A stretch of DNA of 10,295 nucleotides from an uncultured Paracoccaceae bacterium (GTDB lineage Bacteria > Pseudomonadota > Alphaproteobacteria > Rhodobacterales > Rhodobacteraceae). Location of the stretch: assembly GCA_938038825.1 (NCBI GenBank), contig CALHST010000319.1, forward strand, positions 1-10,295, in the 5' to 3' direction. This document shows positions 1-6,566 of the stretch, in pieces (position 1 is the stretch's first letter; each line of letters begins with the position of its first letter). A program made the translations under genes and the position numbers. The notes under the pieces were generated by a model. The model did no database searches, was not told the DNA's origin, and was given only the letters and a program-made list of their open reading frames with translations.

Positions 1-510
1 GTGAAGTCGAACCAAAACCGGTTGAACTATACTGGCCTGAACGCCAAGCCTTACACGCTTGCAGCCTTTGTGATCTCGGGCATGTATGCGGGTTTGGCGG
101 GCGGTTTGATGGTGGCCATGGACACCCAAGCTGGTGCGGAACGCATGTTCTGGACCGCCTCTGGCGAAGTGGTTCTGATGACCATCCTTGGGGGTGCTGG
201 TACGTTGATTGGCCCCGTCCTAGGTGCAGGCCTGATCAAATACATGGAAAACATCCTGTCCAAGATCAACAAAGATATCCTGCATCAATGGTTTGCCTTC
301 TTACCGGATGGTTTTGAGGATTTCTTAATCACGTTGATCTACCCCTTCATCGGCAAAGGCTGGCACCTGACGTTGGGTCTGATCTTTATGCTGGTGGTGA
401 TTTTCCTGCCGGGTGGACTTGTCGAAGGGGGCCAACGCATTGCCAAGCTCTTTTCCCGCAAGAAAGCTGCGGACAATACGCCGAAAGGCAAAATCGAGCC
501 TGCGGAATAA
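1..510 (+). CDS. LivM-type branched-chain amino-acid ABC transporter permease, C-terminal part (5' truncated)
   Basis: This is the C-terminal 169 residues of an inner-membrane permease of the HAAT family (BPD_transp_2). Such permeases form one half of the membrane channel through which hydrophobic amino acids, delivered by a periplasmic binding protein, are imported. The signs are the conserved stretch around residues 20-80 (AAFVISGMYAGLAGGL, then SGEVVLMTILGGAGTLIGPVLGA) and a last hydrophobic helix at about 122-140 before a basic tail. The GTG at position 1 is probably an internal valine, because the segment KSNQNR...GLN is the normal LivM cytoplasmic loop, so about the first half of the gene lies outside the window. 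Stop TAA is at 508-510, 12 nt before the next ATG. The exact substrate (branched-chain amino acids, urea, aromatic acids or others) cannot be read from this fragment. Confidence 0.9.
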   Translation: MKSNQNRLNYTGLNAKPYTLAAFVISGMYAGLAGGLMVAMDTQAGAERMFWTASGEVVLMTILGGAGTLIGPVLGAGLIKYMENILSKINKDILHQWFAFLPDGFEDFLITLIYPFIGKGWHLTLGLIFMLVVIFLPGGLVEGGQRIAKLFSRKKAADNTPKGKIEPAE

Positions 511-522
511 GGAGCCGGATTG

Positions 523-1287
523 ATGGGAATTCTTGAAGTCAAAAATGTCGGCAAACGCTTTGGCGGTCTGCAGGCATTGAATGAAGTGAACCTGAGCGTT
601 GCAGAAAACTCGGTCCATGCGATCATCGGCCCAAATGGTGCGGGCAAATCCACCTTGCTGAACTGCTTTGTGGGGAAACTGATCCCGGACAGCGGTTCCG
701 TCAGCTTTGATGGGCAATCCGTGCTGGGGCGCAAACCGTTTGAGATCAATCAAATGGGCATCAGCCGTGTGTTCCAGACCCCTGAAATCTTTGCGGATTT
801 GACGGTTATGGAAAACATGATGATTCCCTGCCTTGCCAAACGGGATGGGTCATTTGAACTGAACCCCATTGCCGCCTTGGCGGGTCAGCGCGACATTATT
901 GAGATGGCCGAGCATACGCTGGAAGATATGGGGTTGGCGGACAAGCGCGATATGCATGCGGCGTCCATGTCACGGGGCGACAAACGGCGTTTGGAAATTG
1001 CGATGTGTCTGTCGCAATCCCCGCGCTTGCTGTTGTTGGATGAACCAACCGCCGGAATGGCGCGTGCCGATACCAACAACACCATTGATCTGCTCAAACG
1101 GATCAAGGAAGAGCGTGACATCACCATCGCCATTATCGAACACGACATGCATGTTGTGTTCAGTCTGGCCGAACGGATCACTGTTTTGGCCCAGGGCACG
1201 CCGCTGGTTGAAGACACACCCGATAATATCAAAGGCCACCCAAAAGTGCGCGAAGCCTATTTGGGTGAAACACAAGACGCCGCTTAG
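523..1287 (+). CDS. livG: LivG-type branched-chain amino-acid ABC transporter ATP-binding protein
   Basis: This is one of the two ATPases that power the HAAT importer, acting on the cytoplasmic face. The 254-residue product has Walker A GPNGAGKS at residues 36-43, Q-loop Gln85, Walker B LLLLDEP at 169-175 and the H-loop His207 in IIEHDM. The LivG hallmark GM follows Walker B (DEPTAGM). The ABC signature reads MSRGDKR (149-155) rather than the usual LSxGxxR; the central glycine is kept, so it should still be active. I chose ATG 523 over TTG 520 because GGAG at 511-514 lies 8 nt upstream. The gene follows the permease by 12 nt and precedes a small gene and livF, so all four are very likely co-transcribed. 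The LivG family is clear; the symbol is used in the family sense and the imported solute is inferred. Confidence 0.93.
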   Translation: MGILEVKNVGKRFGGLQALNEVNLSVAENSVHAIIGPNGAGKSTLLNCFVGKLIPDSGSVSFDGQSVLGRKPFEINQMGISRVFQTPEIFADLTVMENMMIPCLAKRDGSFELNPIAALAGQRDIIEMAEHTLEDMGLADKRDMHAASMSRGDKRRLEIAMCLSQSPRLLLLDEPTAGMARADTNNTIDLLKRIKEERDITIAIIEHDMHVVFSLAERITVLAQGTPLVEDTPDNIKGHPKVREAYLGETQDAA

Positions 1288-1293
1288 AAGGAG
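1288..1293 (+). promoter_or_regulatory. Shine-Dalgarno site for the 57-residue small gene
   Basis: AAGGAG begins directly after the livG stop codon (1285-1287) and lies 6 nt before ATG 1300. It is the best ribosome-binding site in this operon and the main reason to accept the short reading frame behind it. Confidence 0.75.
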
Positions 1294-1299
1294 CGATAT

Positions 1300-1473
1300 A
1301 TGCATGTTTTGGTGGTGATCACACTGTTGATTACAGAAACAGATGACGGCACAACCACACACGCGCAGACAACCGCCATGCAAGAGTTCGACAGTCGGCG
1401 CTCTTGCGGAGTTGCAGAGCGCGCTGTCAGAGCCACCGCCAATAACATTGTCGCCTTTTGCTTTGAAAAATAA
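1300..1473 (+). CDS. Small conserved-looking protein of unknown function inside the liv operon (57 aa)
   Basis: This short gene has ATG 1300 and TAA 1471-1473. It sits between livG and livF on the same strand, 12 nt after livG and 42 nt before livF. The perfect AAGGAG 6 nt upstream makes translation likely. The product starts with a short hydrophobic run (residues 2-11, VLVVITLLI), continues with a Thr-rich polar stretch, and ends with a compact part holding two cysteines (Cys36 and Cys54) in the pattern EFDSRRSC...AFCFEK. The hydrophobic run is short for a transmembrane helix or a secretion signal. A Phe-Ser-Cys...Ala...Cys layout resembles, from memory, small uncharacterised proteins common in Rhodobacterales; I cannot confirm this. 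No function is assigned. Its place suggests co-expression with the transporter. The alternative is that the 228-nt livG-livF gap is only a spacer. Confidence 0.65.
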   Translation: MHVLVVITLLITETDDGTTTHAQTTAMQEFDSRRSCGVAERAVRATANNIVAFCFEK

Positions 1474-1515
1474 CCAAACCTGCGCAGTGCCCGGTTTGAT
1501 GAAGAGGATAGTGGA

Positions 1516-2268
1516 ATGAACGCGAAACCAGAGTTTTCCGCAGGCGCACGCCAGCATTCGGAGCCCGCATATCTGTCTGTTTGGGACATGCATGCGTATT
1601 ATGGCGAAAGTTACATTGTGCAGGGCATCTCGTTCAATGTGGCTGAAGGGGAAATCCTTGCGCTGTTGGGGCGCAATGGGGCAGGAAAAACGTCTACGTT
1701 ACGCTCGATTGCGCGTATTGGTGACCCGCAAGTCAGCCATGGCGAGATTTGGTTGGATCACCAGCCACTGCACAAAATGAATTCGCATCAGGCCAGCCAA
1801 GCAGGGTTGGGCTTGGTGCCCGAAGATCGCCGCATTATTCCCGGCCTGACCGTGGAAGAGAACCTGAAGCTTGCTCAAATTGCGCCCCCAGTCGGATGGT
1901 CCATTGATCGCTTGTACGATCTATTCCCGCGCTTGGGCGAGCGCCGCGCACAAGAAGGTGTGACACTGTCTGGTGGCGAACAACAGATGTTGTCGATTGC
2001 GCGCGCTCTTGCCCGTGACATCAAAGTTTTGTTGCTGGATGAGCCCTATGAAGGCTTGGCGCCGGTCATTGTCGATGAAATCGAAAAGACGTTGCGCGTG
2101 ATCAAAGAACAAGGGATCACAACAATCCTTGTGGAACAGAATGCAGTTCGTGCCCTTAAACTGGCGGATCGCGCAATCATTCTGGACACTGGGGGAATCG
2201 TTTTTGACGGAACAGCGGCCGATGTGCTTGATAATCCCGAATTGCGTGCAGAATACCTCGCGATCTAA
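1516..2268 (+). CDS. livF: LivF-type branched-chain amino-acid ABC transporter ATP-binding protein
   Basis: This is the second ATPase of the importer and would pair with LivG on the permease dimer. The 250-residue product has Walker A GRNGAGKT at residues 52-59, ABC signature LSGGEQQ at 151-157 and Walker B VLLLDEP at 171-177 followed by YEGLAP. The switch region reads LVEQN, the normal LivF form in which Gln replaces the H-loop His. The segment VPEDRRIIPGLTVEENL (101-117) is a typical LivF Q-loop region. About 18 extra residues precede the usual LivF start; AGAGGA at 1503-1508, 7 nt before ATG 1516, supports this longer start. It is the last gene of the operon, with a strong terminator 31 nt after the stop. 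Confidence 0.93.
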   Translation: MNAKPEFSAGARQHSEPAYLSVWDMHAYYGESYIVQGISFNVAEGEILALLGRNGAGKTSTLRSIARIGDPQVSHGEIWLDHQPLHKMNSHQASQAGLGLVPEDRRIIPGLTVEENLKLAQIAPPVGWSIDRLYDLFPRLGERRAQEGVTLSGGEQQMLSIARALARDIKVLLLDEPYEGLAPVIVDEIEKTLRVIKEQGITTILVEQNAVRALKLADRAIILDTGGIVFDGTAADVLDNPELRAEYLAI

Positions 2269-2298
2269 GCGATAATTGTTACAAAGTGTAAAAGACAG

Positions 2299-2325
2299 AG
2301 GGGCCATTTGGCCCCTTATTGTTGT
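2299..2325 (+). terminator. Rho-independent terminator of the liv operon
   Basis: AGGGGCC at 2299-2305 and GGCCCCT at 2310-2316 form a perfect 7-bp stem with an ATTT loop, followed by the T-rich TTATTGTT. It starts 30 nt after the livF stop codon and should end the transporter transcript. Confidence 0.85.
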
Positions 2326-2370
2326 GTAATAGTGATCAATCCGCGCAATATGTGGCTATTCTCGGATAAA

Positions 2371-2380
2371 TTGTGCACAA
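2371..2380. repeat. 10-bp palindrome, possible protein-binding site
   Basis: TTGTGCACAA is a perfect self-complementary decamer in non-coding DNA after the liv terminator. It could be an operator half-way to a GTGCAC-type regulator site, but a single short palindrome is weak evidence. Confidence 0.3.
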
Positions 2381-2663
2381 AACCGGAAACTCCGTCACAA
2401 ATGCCCAAAAACTGGTGATGTTCTTGTTACCTTATGGTAGAGTGTCCACACCTGCTGGGGGGTAGGTCCAAACATGATGTGGTTCGGTGTTTTATCAATC
2501 GCGTGTAGTTAGTGACGTTACCTTTGGACAACGCCGCCTCTCGATAGGATATTAAGTAAGTCATTTAACGGTAGCTTTTTTGAGTGCGAGCATCTGCACC
2601 GAATTTCCTGGGGAGGGGGTCCGGTTTTCTACAGATCGCGTTCGAAATACATTTGAAGTGTTC

Positions 2664-2711
2664 GTGGGCGTGTCAGGTTTCTTAGCCGGCACGCCCACAA
2701 TTATTTTAAGC
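2664..2711 (+). terminator. Strong hairpin with AT-rich tail in non-coding DNA: terminator of a small RNA or leader attenuator
   Basis: GTGGGCGTG (2664-2672) pairs perfectly with CACGCCCAC (2690-2698). The stem can be extended inward by a G-T wobble, a C-G pair and a short GG/CC stem past one bulge. On the plus strand it is followed by AATTATTTTAAG, which is moderately U-rich as RNA; the other side is not T-rich on the minus strand, so plus-strand termination is favoured. No gene ends just before it, since livF already has its own terminator about 350 nt upstream. It may end a short non-coding transcript or act within a long accB leader. Confidence 0.5.
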
Positions 2712-2761
2712 CCATGCACCCGTCCTTCAATCCTTGTACATGTTTCACAAGAATGCCCGCT

Positions 2762-2789
2762 TTTCACGGACGCAGGCTTGCCCTATAAC
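2762..2789 (+). promoter_or_regulatory. Probable promoter of accB-accC-aat
   Basis: TATAAC at 2784-2789 is a good -10 box. TTTCAC at 2762-2767 is an acceptable -35 with a 16-nt spacer. The predicted start would give a leader of about 55 nt before accB ATG 2851. It lies downstream of the hairpin, so at least part of accB transcription would escape that structure. Confidence 0.45.
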
Positions 2790-2850
2790 GTCGGGTTAAC
2801 AGAGCCTTGCATTCACGAAACGACAAGGCGGCGAGAGATCGAGGACGTTC

Positions 2851-3339
2851 ATGACAGAAAAAACACATGACGCAGACGTGGCTTTCATCAGCGCACTGGC
2901 GGAATTGCTTCGCAACAATGACTTGACCGAATTGCAGGTCAAACGCGAATACGGCGAAGATGACAGTTTAAACGTACGCGTCAGTCGGCATCACAATCAA
3001 GTGGTGACCCAAGTTGCCGCAGCTCCAGTCGCAGCAGCACCCGCAGCGGCTGCCCCTGCCCCGTCTGCAGCCCCCGCGGCCCCCTCTGCTGATCCAGCAA
3101 GTGATCCCGGTGCGGTAACCTCGCCCATGGTTGGTACGATCTATATGCAGGCAGAGCCCGGCGCGCCTGCGTTTATCAAGGTCGGCGACAGCGTGTCAGA
3201 AGGCGATACATTGTTAATTGTCGAAGCCATGAAGACGATGAATCACATTCCCGCTCCACGGTCAGGCACCGTTAAGCGTATCTTGGTCGACGACGGTGCC
3301 GCTGTGGAATACGGCGCACCTTTGGTTATCCTCGAATAA
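2851..3339 (+). CDS. accB: Biotin carboxyl carrier protein of acetyl-CoA carboxylase
   Basis: AccB carries biotin that is carboxylated by AccC and then used by the AccAD carboxyltransferase to make malonyl-CoA, the first committed step of fatty acid synthesis in the cytoplasm. The 162-residue protein has three parts: an N-terminal segment (about 1-50) for complex assembly, an Ala/Pro-rich flexible linker (about 55-86), and the biotinyl domain (about 88-162). The biotinyl domain holds the biotinylation motif EAMKTMN, with the acceptor lysine at residue 128. Length and domain order are normal for bacterial AccB. ATG 2851 is supported by GAGGA at 2841-2845. accC follows after 12 nt, the usual accBC operon. 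In many bacteria aroQ lies just upstream of accB; here that place is taken by non-coding DNA. Confidence 0.97.
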   Translation: MTEKTHDADVAFISALAELLRNNDLTELQVKREYGEDDSLNVRVSRHHNQVVTQVAAAPVAAAPAAAAPAPSAAPAAPSADPASDPGAVTSPMVGTIYMQAEPGAPAFIKVGDSVSEGDTLLIVEAMKTMNHIPAPRSGTVKRILVDDGAAVEYGAPLVILE

Positions 3340-3351
3340 CAGGCGCAGCAT

Positions 3352-4701
3352 ATGTTCGACAAAATCCTGATCGCGAACCGTGGCGAAATCGCGCTTCGTG
3401 TGATCCGGGCCGCCCGCGAAATGGGAATTGGGTCTGTTGCGGTGCACTCGACAGCGGATGCTGACGCGATGCACGTTCGGATGGCTGACGAAGCGATCTG
3501 CATTGGCCCGCCCTCTTCGGCGCAAAGTTACCTAAGCTTTCCTGCGATCATTTCAGCCTGCGAAGTCACCGGTGCGCAGGCCATTCATCCCGGCTATGGT
3601 TTCCTCAGCGAAAATGCGAATTTCGTTCAGATCGTGGAAGACCATGGGCTGACCTTTATTGGCCCCACAGCGGAACATATTCGGGTCATGGGTGACAAGA
3701 TTACCGCGAAGGACACGATGAAGGCGCTGGGTGTGCCCTGTGTGCCTGGGTCTGAAGGGGGCGTTCCTGATTTGGACGCCGCCAAGAAGATCGGCGAAGA
3801 ATTTGGGTATCCCGTGATCATCAAAGCAACGGCTGGCGGTGGTGGACGTGGCATGAAAGTTGCGGCGAACGCATCTGAAATGGAACACGCCTTTATGACA
3901 GCCCGTTCCGAAGGCAAAGCCGCATTTGGCAACGACGAAGTCTATATCGAGAAGTACCTGCAAACGCCGCGCCATATCGAAATTCAAGTCTTTGGTGATG
4001 GCAAAGGCCGGGCGGTGCATTTGGGTGAGCGGGATTGTTCGCTGCAACGTCGCCACCAGAAAGTATTCGAAGAGGCCCCCGGCCCGTCGATCTCGCCAGA
4101 AGAACGCGCCCGGATCGGCAAAATCTGCGCAGAAGCGGTTGCAAAGATCAACTATATCGGCGCGGGCACAATCGAGTTTCTGTATGAAAATGGCGAGTTC
4201 TATTTCATCGAAATGAACACTCGATTGCAGGTGGAACACCCTGTGACCGAGGCGATTTTTGATGTAGATCTGGTGCGCGAACAAATTCGGGTCGCGGCTG
4301 GCTTGCCCATGTCATTCCAGCAAGACGATCTGAGTATTCGCGGCCATTCCATCGAAGTGCGCATCAATGCCGAAACCTTCCCCGGTTTCGCGCCGCGCCC
4401 TGGCACAATCACCGCCTATCATGCGCCAGGTGGTCTGGGCGTGCGTATGGATTCTGCGCTTTATGACGGGTATTCGATTCCGCCCCATTACGATTCCTTG
4501 ATCGGAAAGCTTATCGTGCATGGTCGCGACCGGCCCGAAGCGATGGCGCGTCTGAACCGTGCCTTGGGCGAACTGATCGTAGACGGGATTGAAACCACAG
4601 TTCCCTTGTTCCACGCCCTGCTGCAGGAAACCGACCTGCACGCTGGCGACTATAATATCCACTGGCTCGAACGCTGGTTGGAAAAACTAGAGCAAGCCTA
4701 A
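3352..4701 (+). CDS. accC: Biotin carboxylase subunit of acetyl-CoA carboxylase
   Basis: AccC uses ATP and bicarbonate to carboxylate the biotin on AccB. The protein has 449 residues, the same length as E. coli AccC, and aligns with it along its whole length from memory. It has the N-terminal IANRGEIALRV fold (6-17), the ATP-grasp glycine-rich loop GGGGRGMK (162-169), Lys116 and Lys158 for nucleotide binding, metal ligands Glu275 and Glu287, and active-site Arg291 in EMNTRLQVEHPVTE. Arg337 corresponds to E. coli Arg338. All key residues are present, so it should be active. The ribosome-binding site before ATG 3352 is weak, suggesting translational coupling to accB 12 nt upstream. aat begins 3 nt after its stop. 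Confidence 0.98.
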   Translation: MFDKILIANRGEIALRVIRAAREMGIGSVAVHSTADADAMHVRMADEAICIGPPSSAQSYLSFPAIISACEVTGAQAIHPGYGFLSENANFVQIVEDHGLTFIGPTAEHIRVMGDKITAKDTMKALGVPCVPGSEGGVPDLDAAKKIGEEFGYPVIIKATAGGGGRGMKVAANASEMEHAFMTARSEGKAAFGNDEVYIEKYLQTPRHIEIQVFGDGKGRAVHLGERDCSLQRRHQKVFEEAPGPSISPEERARIGKICAEAVAKINYIGAGTIEFLYENGEFYFIEMNTRLQVEHPVTEAIFDVDLVREQIRVAAGLPMSFQQDDLSIRGHSIEVRINAETFPGFAPRPGTITAYHAPGGLGVRMDSALYDGYSIPPHYDSLIGKLIVHGRDRPEAMARLNRALGELIVDGIETTVPLFHALLQETDLHAGDYNIHWLERWLEKLEQA

Positions 4702-4704
4702 GCG

Positions 4705-5358
4705 ATGAAGGACGAGTCCGGCGAGGGAGTTCTCACGCCGGAACTTCTGTTGCATGCTTATTCGATCGGCATTTTTCCGATGGCGGAACACCGCAACGAT
4801 CCCGAAATTTTCTGGGTTGACCCCAAGCGTCGTGGAATTTTACCGCTGCACGGGTTTCACATATCGCGAAGCCTGGCCCGGCGGATGCGCAAACCCGATC
4901 TGTCCGCAACATTGAATCAAGATTTTGACGCCGTTCTGGACGCCTGTGCGGATCGGGCGGAAACATGGATCAACGACGAAATTTCCAGCCTTTACAGGCA
5001 GCTGTTTGACATCGGGCGTTGCCACAGCATCGAAATTCACAGTGACGGAACCTTGATTGGCGGGGTGTACGGTGTTGCGCTTGGGGCTGCGTTTTTTGGC
5101 GAAAGCATGTTTTCGCACCAGCGGGATGGGTCAAAAATCGCGTTGGCGTGTTTGACAAAACACCTGCGCGACTCAGGGTTTTCGCTGTTTGATACGCAGT
5201 TCGTCACGCCGCATCTGCTGAGCCTTGGCGCAGAGGAAATTCCAAGGGCCGTGTATCATCAGCGGTTAGAGGATGCATTGACGCGCCCGGCGAACATTCA
5301 TGCGATCCCTTTGGTTCAGCCTCAGGACGTGATGCAGCGAATGACCCAGACATCGTAA
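4705..5358 (+). CDS. aat: Leucyl/phenylalanyl-tRNA--protein transferase
   Basis: Aat moves Leu or Phe from aminoacyl-tRNA onto proteins with N-terminal Lys or Arg, making N-degrons that ClpS passes to the ClpAP protease. The 217-residue product is of normal length and shows the family signatures: AYSIGIFPM (18-26), FWVDPKRRGILPL (36-48), CHSIEIHSDGTLIGGVYGVALG (106-127), FFGESMF (130-136) and FDTQF...SLGA (162-176). Glu133, Asp163 and Gln165 match the active-site residues of E. coli Aat in my alignment from memory. The gene starts only 3 nt after the accC stop and has no clear ribosome-binding site of its own, so coupling to accC is likely. Its last 37 nt overlap the end of the DUF2155 gene on the other strand. 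Confidence 0.95.
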   Translation: MKDESGEGVLTPELLLHAYSIGIFPMAEHRNDPEIFWVDPKRRGILPLHGFHISRSLARRMRKPDLSATLNQDFDAVLDACADRAETWINDEISSLYRQLFDIGRCHSIEIHSDGTLIGGVYGVALGAAFFGESMFSHQRDGSKIALACLTKHLRDSGFSLFDTQFVTPHLLSLGAEEIPRAVYHQRLEDALTRPANIHAIPLVQPQDVMQRMTQTS

Positions 5359-5678
5359 CGCGCATGATCCATGGCACTCAGCGCTGGTGCGGAGGCAAGC
5401 ATCCATCCGTCAAACACAGGGTTTTGCGTGTCTTCTTCACGAATCCGAAGCCCCGCATACGCGTCACCTGATGGGTTGCCTTCGGGGAAACGACATTCGG
5501 TCAGGGTAATTGTCAGGCGTCCAAATCGCGCAGCGTCGCCAGCGTTCAGTTCAATATCTGTGGTGCGCCCGGACACTTTGTCCAAGCCTCGCAAGATTGC
5601 ACCCTGTGCCAGACTGGTTTGCTGCTGTGCGGCTGCTGGCGTCGCGCAAAGCAGACAAAACAATGCGGCGCGGATCAA
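5322..5678 (-). CDS. DUF2155 family exported protein
   Basis: This 118-residue protein belongs to the alphaproteobacterial DUF2155 family, judged from the phrases ILRGLDKVSGRTTDIEL, FGRLTITLTECRFPEGNP and FDGWMLASAPALSAMDHARYDVWVIRC. A signal peptide is clear: a short basic start, a hydrophobic core (3-12), and AxA just before QQQ at about residue 17, so it should act in the periplasm or outer envelope. Two cysteines, in TECRF and VIRC, could form a disulfide. The function of the family is not known to me. The start is TTG at 5678-5676, overlapping the mlaD stop as TTGA, with GGAG at 5686-5689. It is the last gene of the NDUFA12-mlaD operon and overlaps aat tail to tail. Confidence 0.9.
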   Translation of the reverse strand: MIRAALFCLLCATPAAAQQQTSLAQGAILRGLDKVSGRTTDIELNAGDAARFGRLTITLTECRFPEGNPSGDAYAGLRIREEDTQNPVFDGWMLASAPALSAMDHARYDVWVIRCITS

Positions 5679-6121
5679 TCGTTGTCTCCGCTGACAAATT
5701 TCAGAAGCAACGAGATCAGGCTGACCGCCCCTTGCGTGTCTGTAATCTCGTCCCCGGTTTCGAAAAAGAACGGTGAGCCGCCCGGTACAATTTCCACGAA
5801 ATTGCCTCCCAGCAAGCCTTCGGACGAGATAATGATGGCGCTGTCGTCCGGGATCTGGGTGGCTAAATCCACGGCCACAACGGTATCTGCGCGGTACGTT
5901 TCGGGATTTAGACGAACCTCGGTCACAGTTCCGACCTTCACGCCTGCAAGCCGAACATCTGTGCCGACACCAACACCTTCCAGACTGCGAAAAGACGCGG
6001 TGAGTGGATAGGATTGGCCCCCCGCAGAAAGCCCCGCAACTTGACTCGCATAGACGCCAAACGCAATAGCGCCCGCCAGCACCACGCCGCCCACAAAAAT
6101 TTCGATTTTATTGTTTGCCAT
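5675..6121 (-). CDS. mlaD: Outer-membrane lipid asymmetry protein MlaD (MCE domain)
   Basis: MlaD is the inner-membrane-anchored MCE protein of the Mla system. It forms a ring that binds phospholipids between the MlaFE ABC transporter and the periplasmic carrier MlaC, helping keep the outer membrane asymmetric. The 148-residue product starts MANNKIEIFVGG, has one N-terminal membrane helix (about 8-25) and a single MCE domain (about 37-115) ending in GLLGGNFVEIVPGG, then a short C-terminal helix (about 131-144). The reading frame continues upstream to 6205, but ATG 6121 is right: it matches the family start, and AGAGG lies 6 nt before it. It begins 10 nt after the NDUFA12-like gene. The other mla genes are not in the window. 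Confidence 0.92.
   Translation of the reverse strand: MANNKIEIFVGGVVLAGAIAFGVYASQVAGLSAGGQSYPLTASFRSLEGVGVGTDVRLAGVKVGTVTEVRLNPETYRADTVVAVDLATQIPDDSAIIISSEGLLGGNFVEIVPGGSPFFFETGDEITDTQGAVSLISLLLKFVSGDND
5686..5689 (-). promoter_or_regulatory. Ribosome-binding site that fixes the TTG start of the DUF2155 gene
   Basis: On the minus strand GGAG stands 7 nt before TTG, and no ATG or GTG giving an intact signal peptide is nearby. It lies inside the end of mlaD, so ribosomes ending mlaD could restart here. Confidence 0.6.
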
Positions 6122-6131
6122 TTGTCGCCTC

Positions 6132-6515
6132 TTACTCGGGCGTCCACGCCTCGTAGTCAGACCGCCCAGCTGGTTCCGCCCTGCGGATTGATCCGCTTGG
6201 GGCATAAGCCAACGCGGTACCGGTCAGGTTTTCCTGATGCGGCTTTTCCCACGCTTTGTGCACCATGGGTTTTTCGGTTGGTGGTTCGTTCCACGTGCGG
6301 TGCAACCAACCATGCCATTCCGGATCAACCCGGCTTGCTTCTGCTTCACCATTGAAAATCACCCAACGACGGCTATCATCCGCATTCCGATAAAAAATAT
6401 TGCCTTGGTCATCTTCGCCAACGCGTTTCCCCTGCCGCCACGTCCACAACTGAGTGTTCAGTGTTTGGCCGTTCCACCAAGTCACAGCGCGCAAAAGTGT
6501 ATTTAGAATGCCCAT
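6132..6515 (-). CDS. NADH:ubiquinone oxidoreductase accessory subunit, NDUFA12 family
   Basis: This 127-residue protein matches the NDUFA12 (B17.2) family, a supernumerary subunit of respiratory complex I that alphaproteobacteria share with mitochondria. Clear family features are the start MGILNTLLRAVTWWNGQTLNTQLWTWRQGKRVGEDDQGN, the FYRNADDSRRWVIFNG motif, and the stretch ASRVDPEWHGWLHRTWNEPP. It has no membrane helix and should sit on the peripheral, cytoplasmic arm. ATG 6515 is preceded on the minus strand by a very strong GGAGG (6521-6525), 5 nt away. It is the first gene of a three-gene operon with mlaD and the DUF2155 gene. The nuo operon itself is not in the window, as is usual for this gene. 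Confidence 0.94.
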   Translation of the reverse strand: MGILNTLLRAVTWWNGQTLNTQLWTWRQGKRVGEDDQGNIFYRNADDSRRWVIFNGEAEASRVDPEWHGWLHRTWNEPPTEKPMVHKAWEKPHQENLTGTALAYAPSGSIRRAEPAGRSDYEAWTPE

Positions 6516-6566
6516 GCTTGCCTCCGGGTACCGTTCATATGGCTATGCCTTATTTCCAAGGCGGGG

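Larger units (their letters stand above)
2269..2850. other. 582-nt gene-free region between livF and accB
   Basis: No convincing coding region is visible on either strand. A 96-codon plus-strand frame (2580-2870) needs a TTG start, has no ribosome-binding site, has unnatural composition and runs into accB. What it does hold is the liv terminator (2299-2325), a 10-bp palindrome TTGTGCACAA (2371-2380), two G-rich boxes ending in GGTCC (2452-2469 and 2608-2622), a strong isolated hairpin (2664-2698) and a probable accB promoter (2762-2789). The hairpin, placed in the middle of non-coding DNA, suggests either a small RNA or a structured leader. This is inference; no known RNA family was recognised. 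Confidence 0.7.

Noticed and set aside
2434..2508. 24-codon plus-strand frame, and a 12-codon frame at 2474, as possible leader peptides
   Set aside because: No good ribosome-binding site, no run of regulatory codons, and no terminator/antiterminator pair next to them.
2561..2767. 68-codon minus-strand frame before accB
   Set aside because: No ribosome-binding site or family resemblance; composition looks like random translation.
2580..2870. 96-codon plus-strand frame before accB
   Set aside because: It needs a TTG start with no ribosome-binding site, overlaps the accB start, contains the strong hairpin and has no recognisable protein features.
3018..3110. Ala/Pro codon repeats as a tandem repeat or transfer signal
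   Set aside because: This is the normal flexible linker of AccB.
6122..6205. Longer mlaD start adding 28 residues
   Set aside because: The extra residues overlap the end of the upstream gene and are not part of the MlaD family; ATG 6121 has a good AGAGG site.
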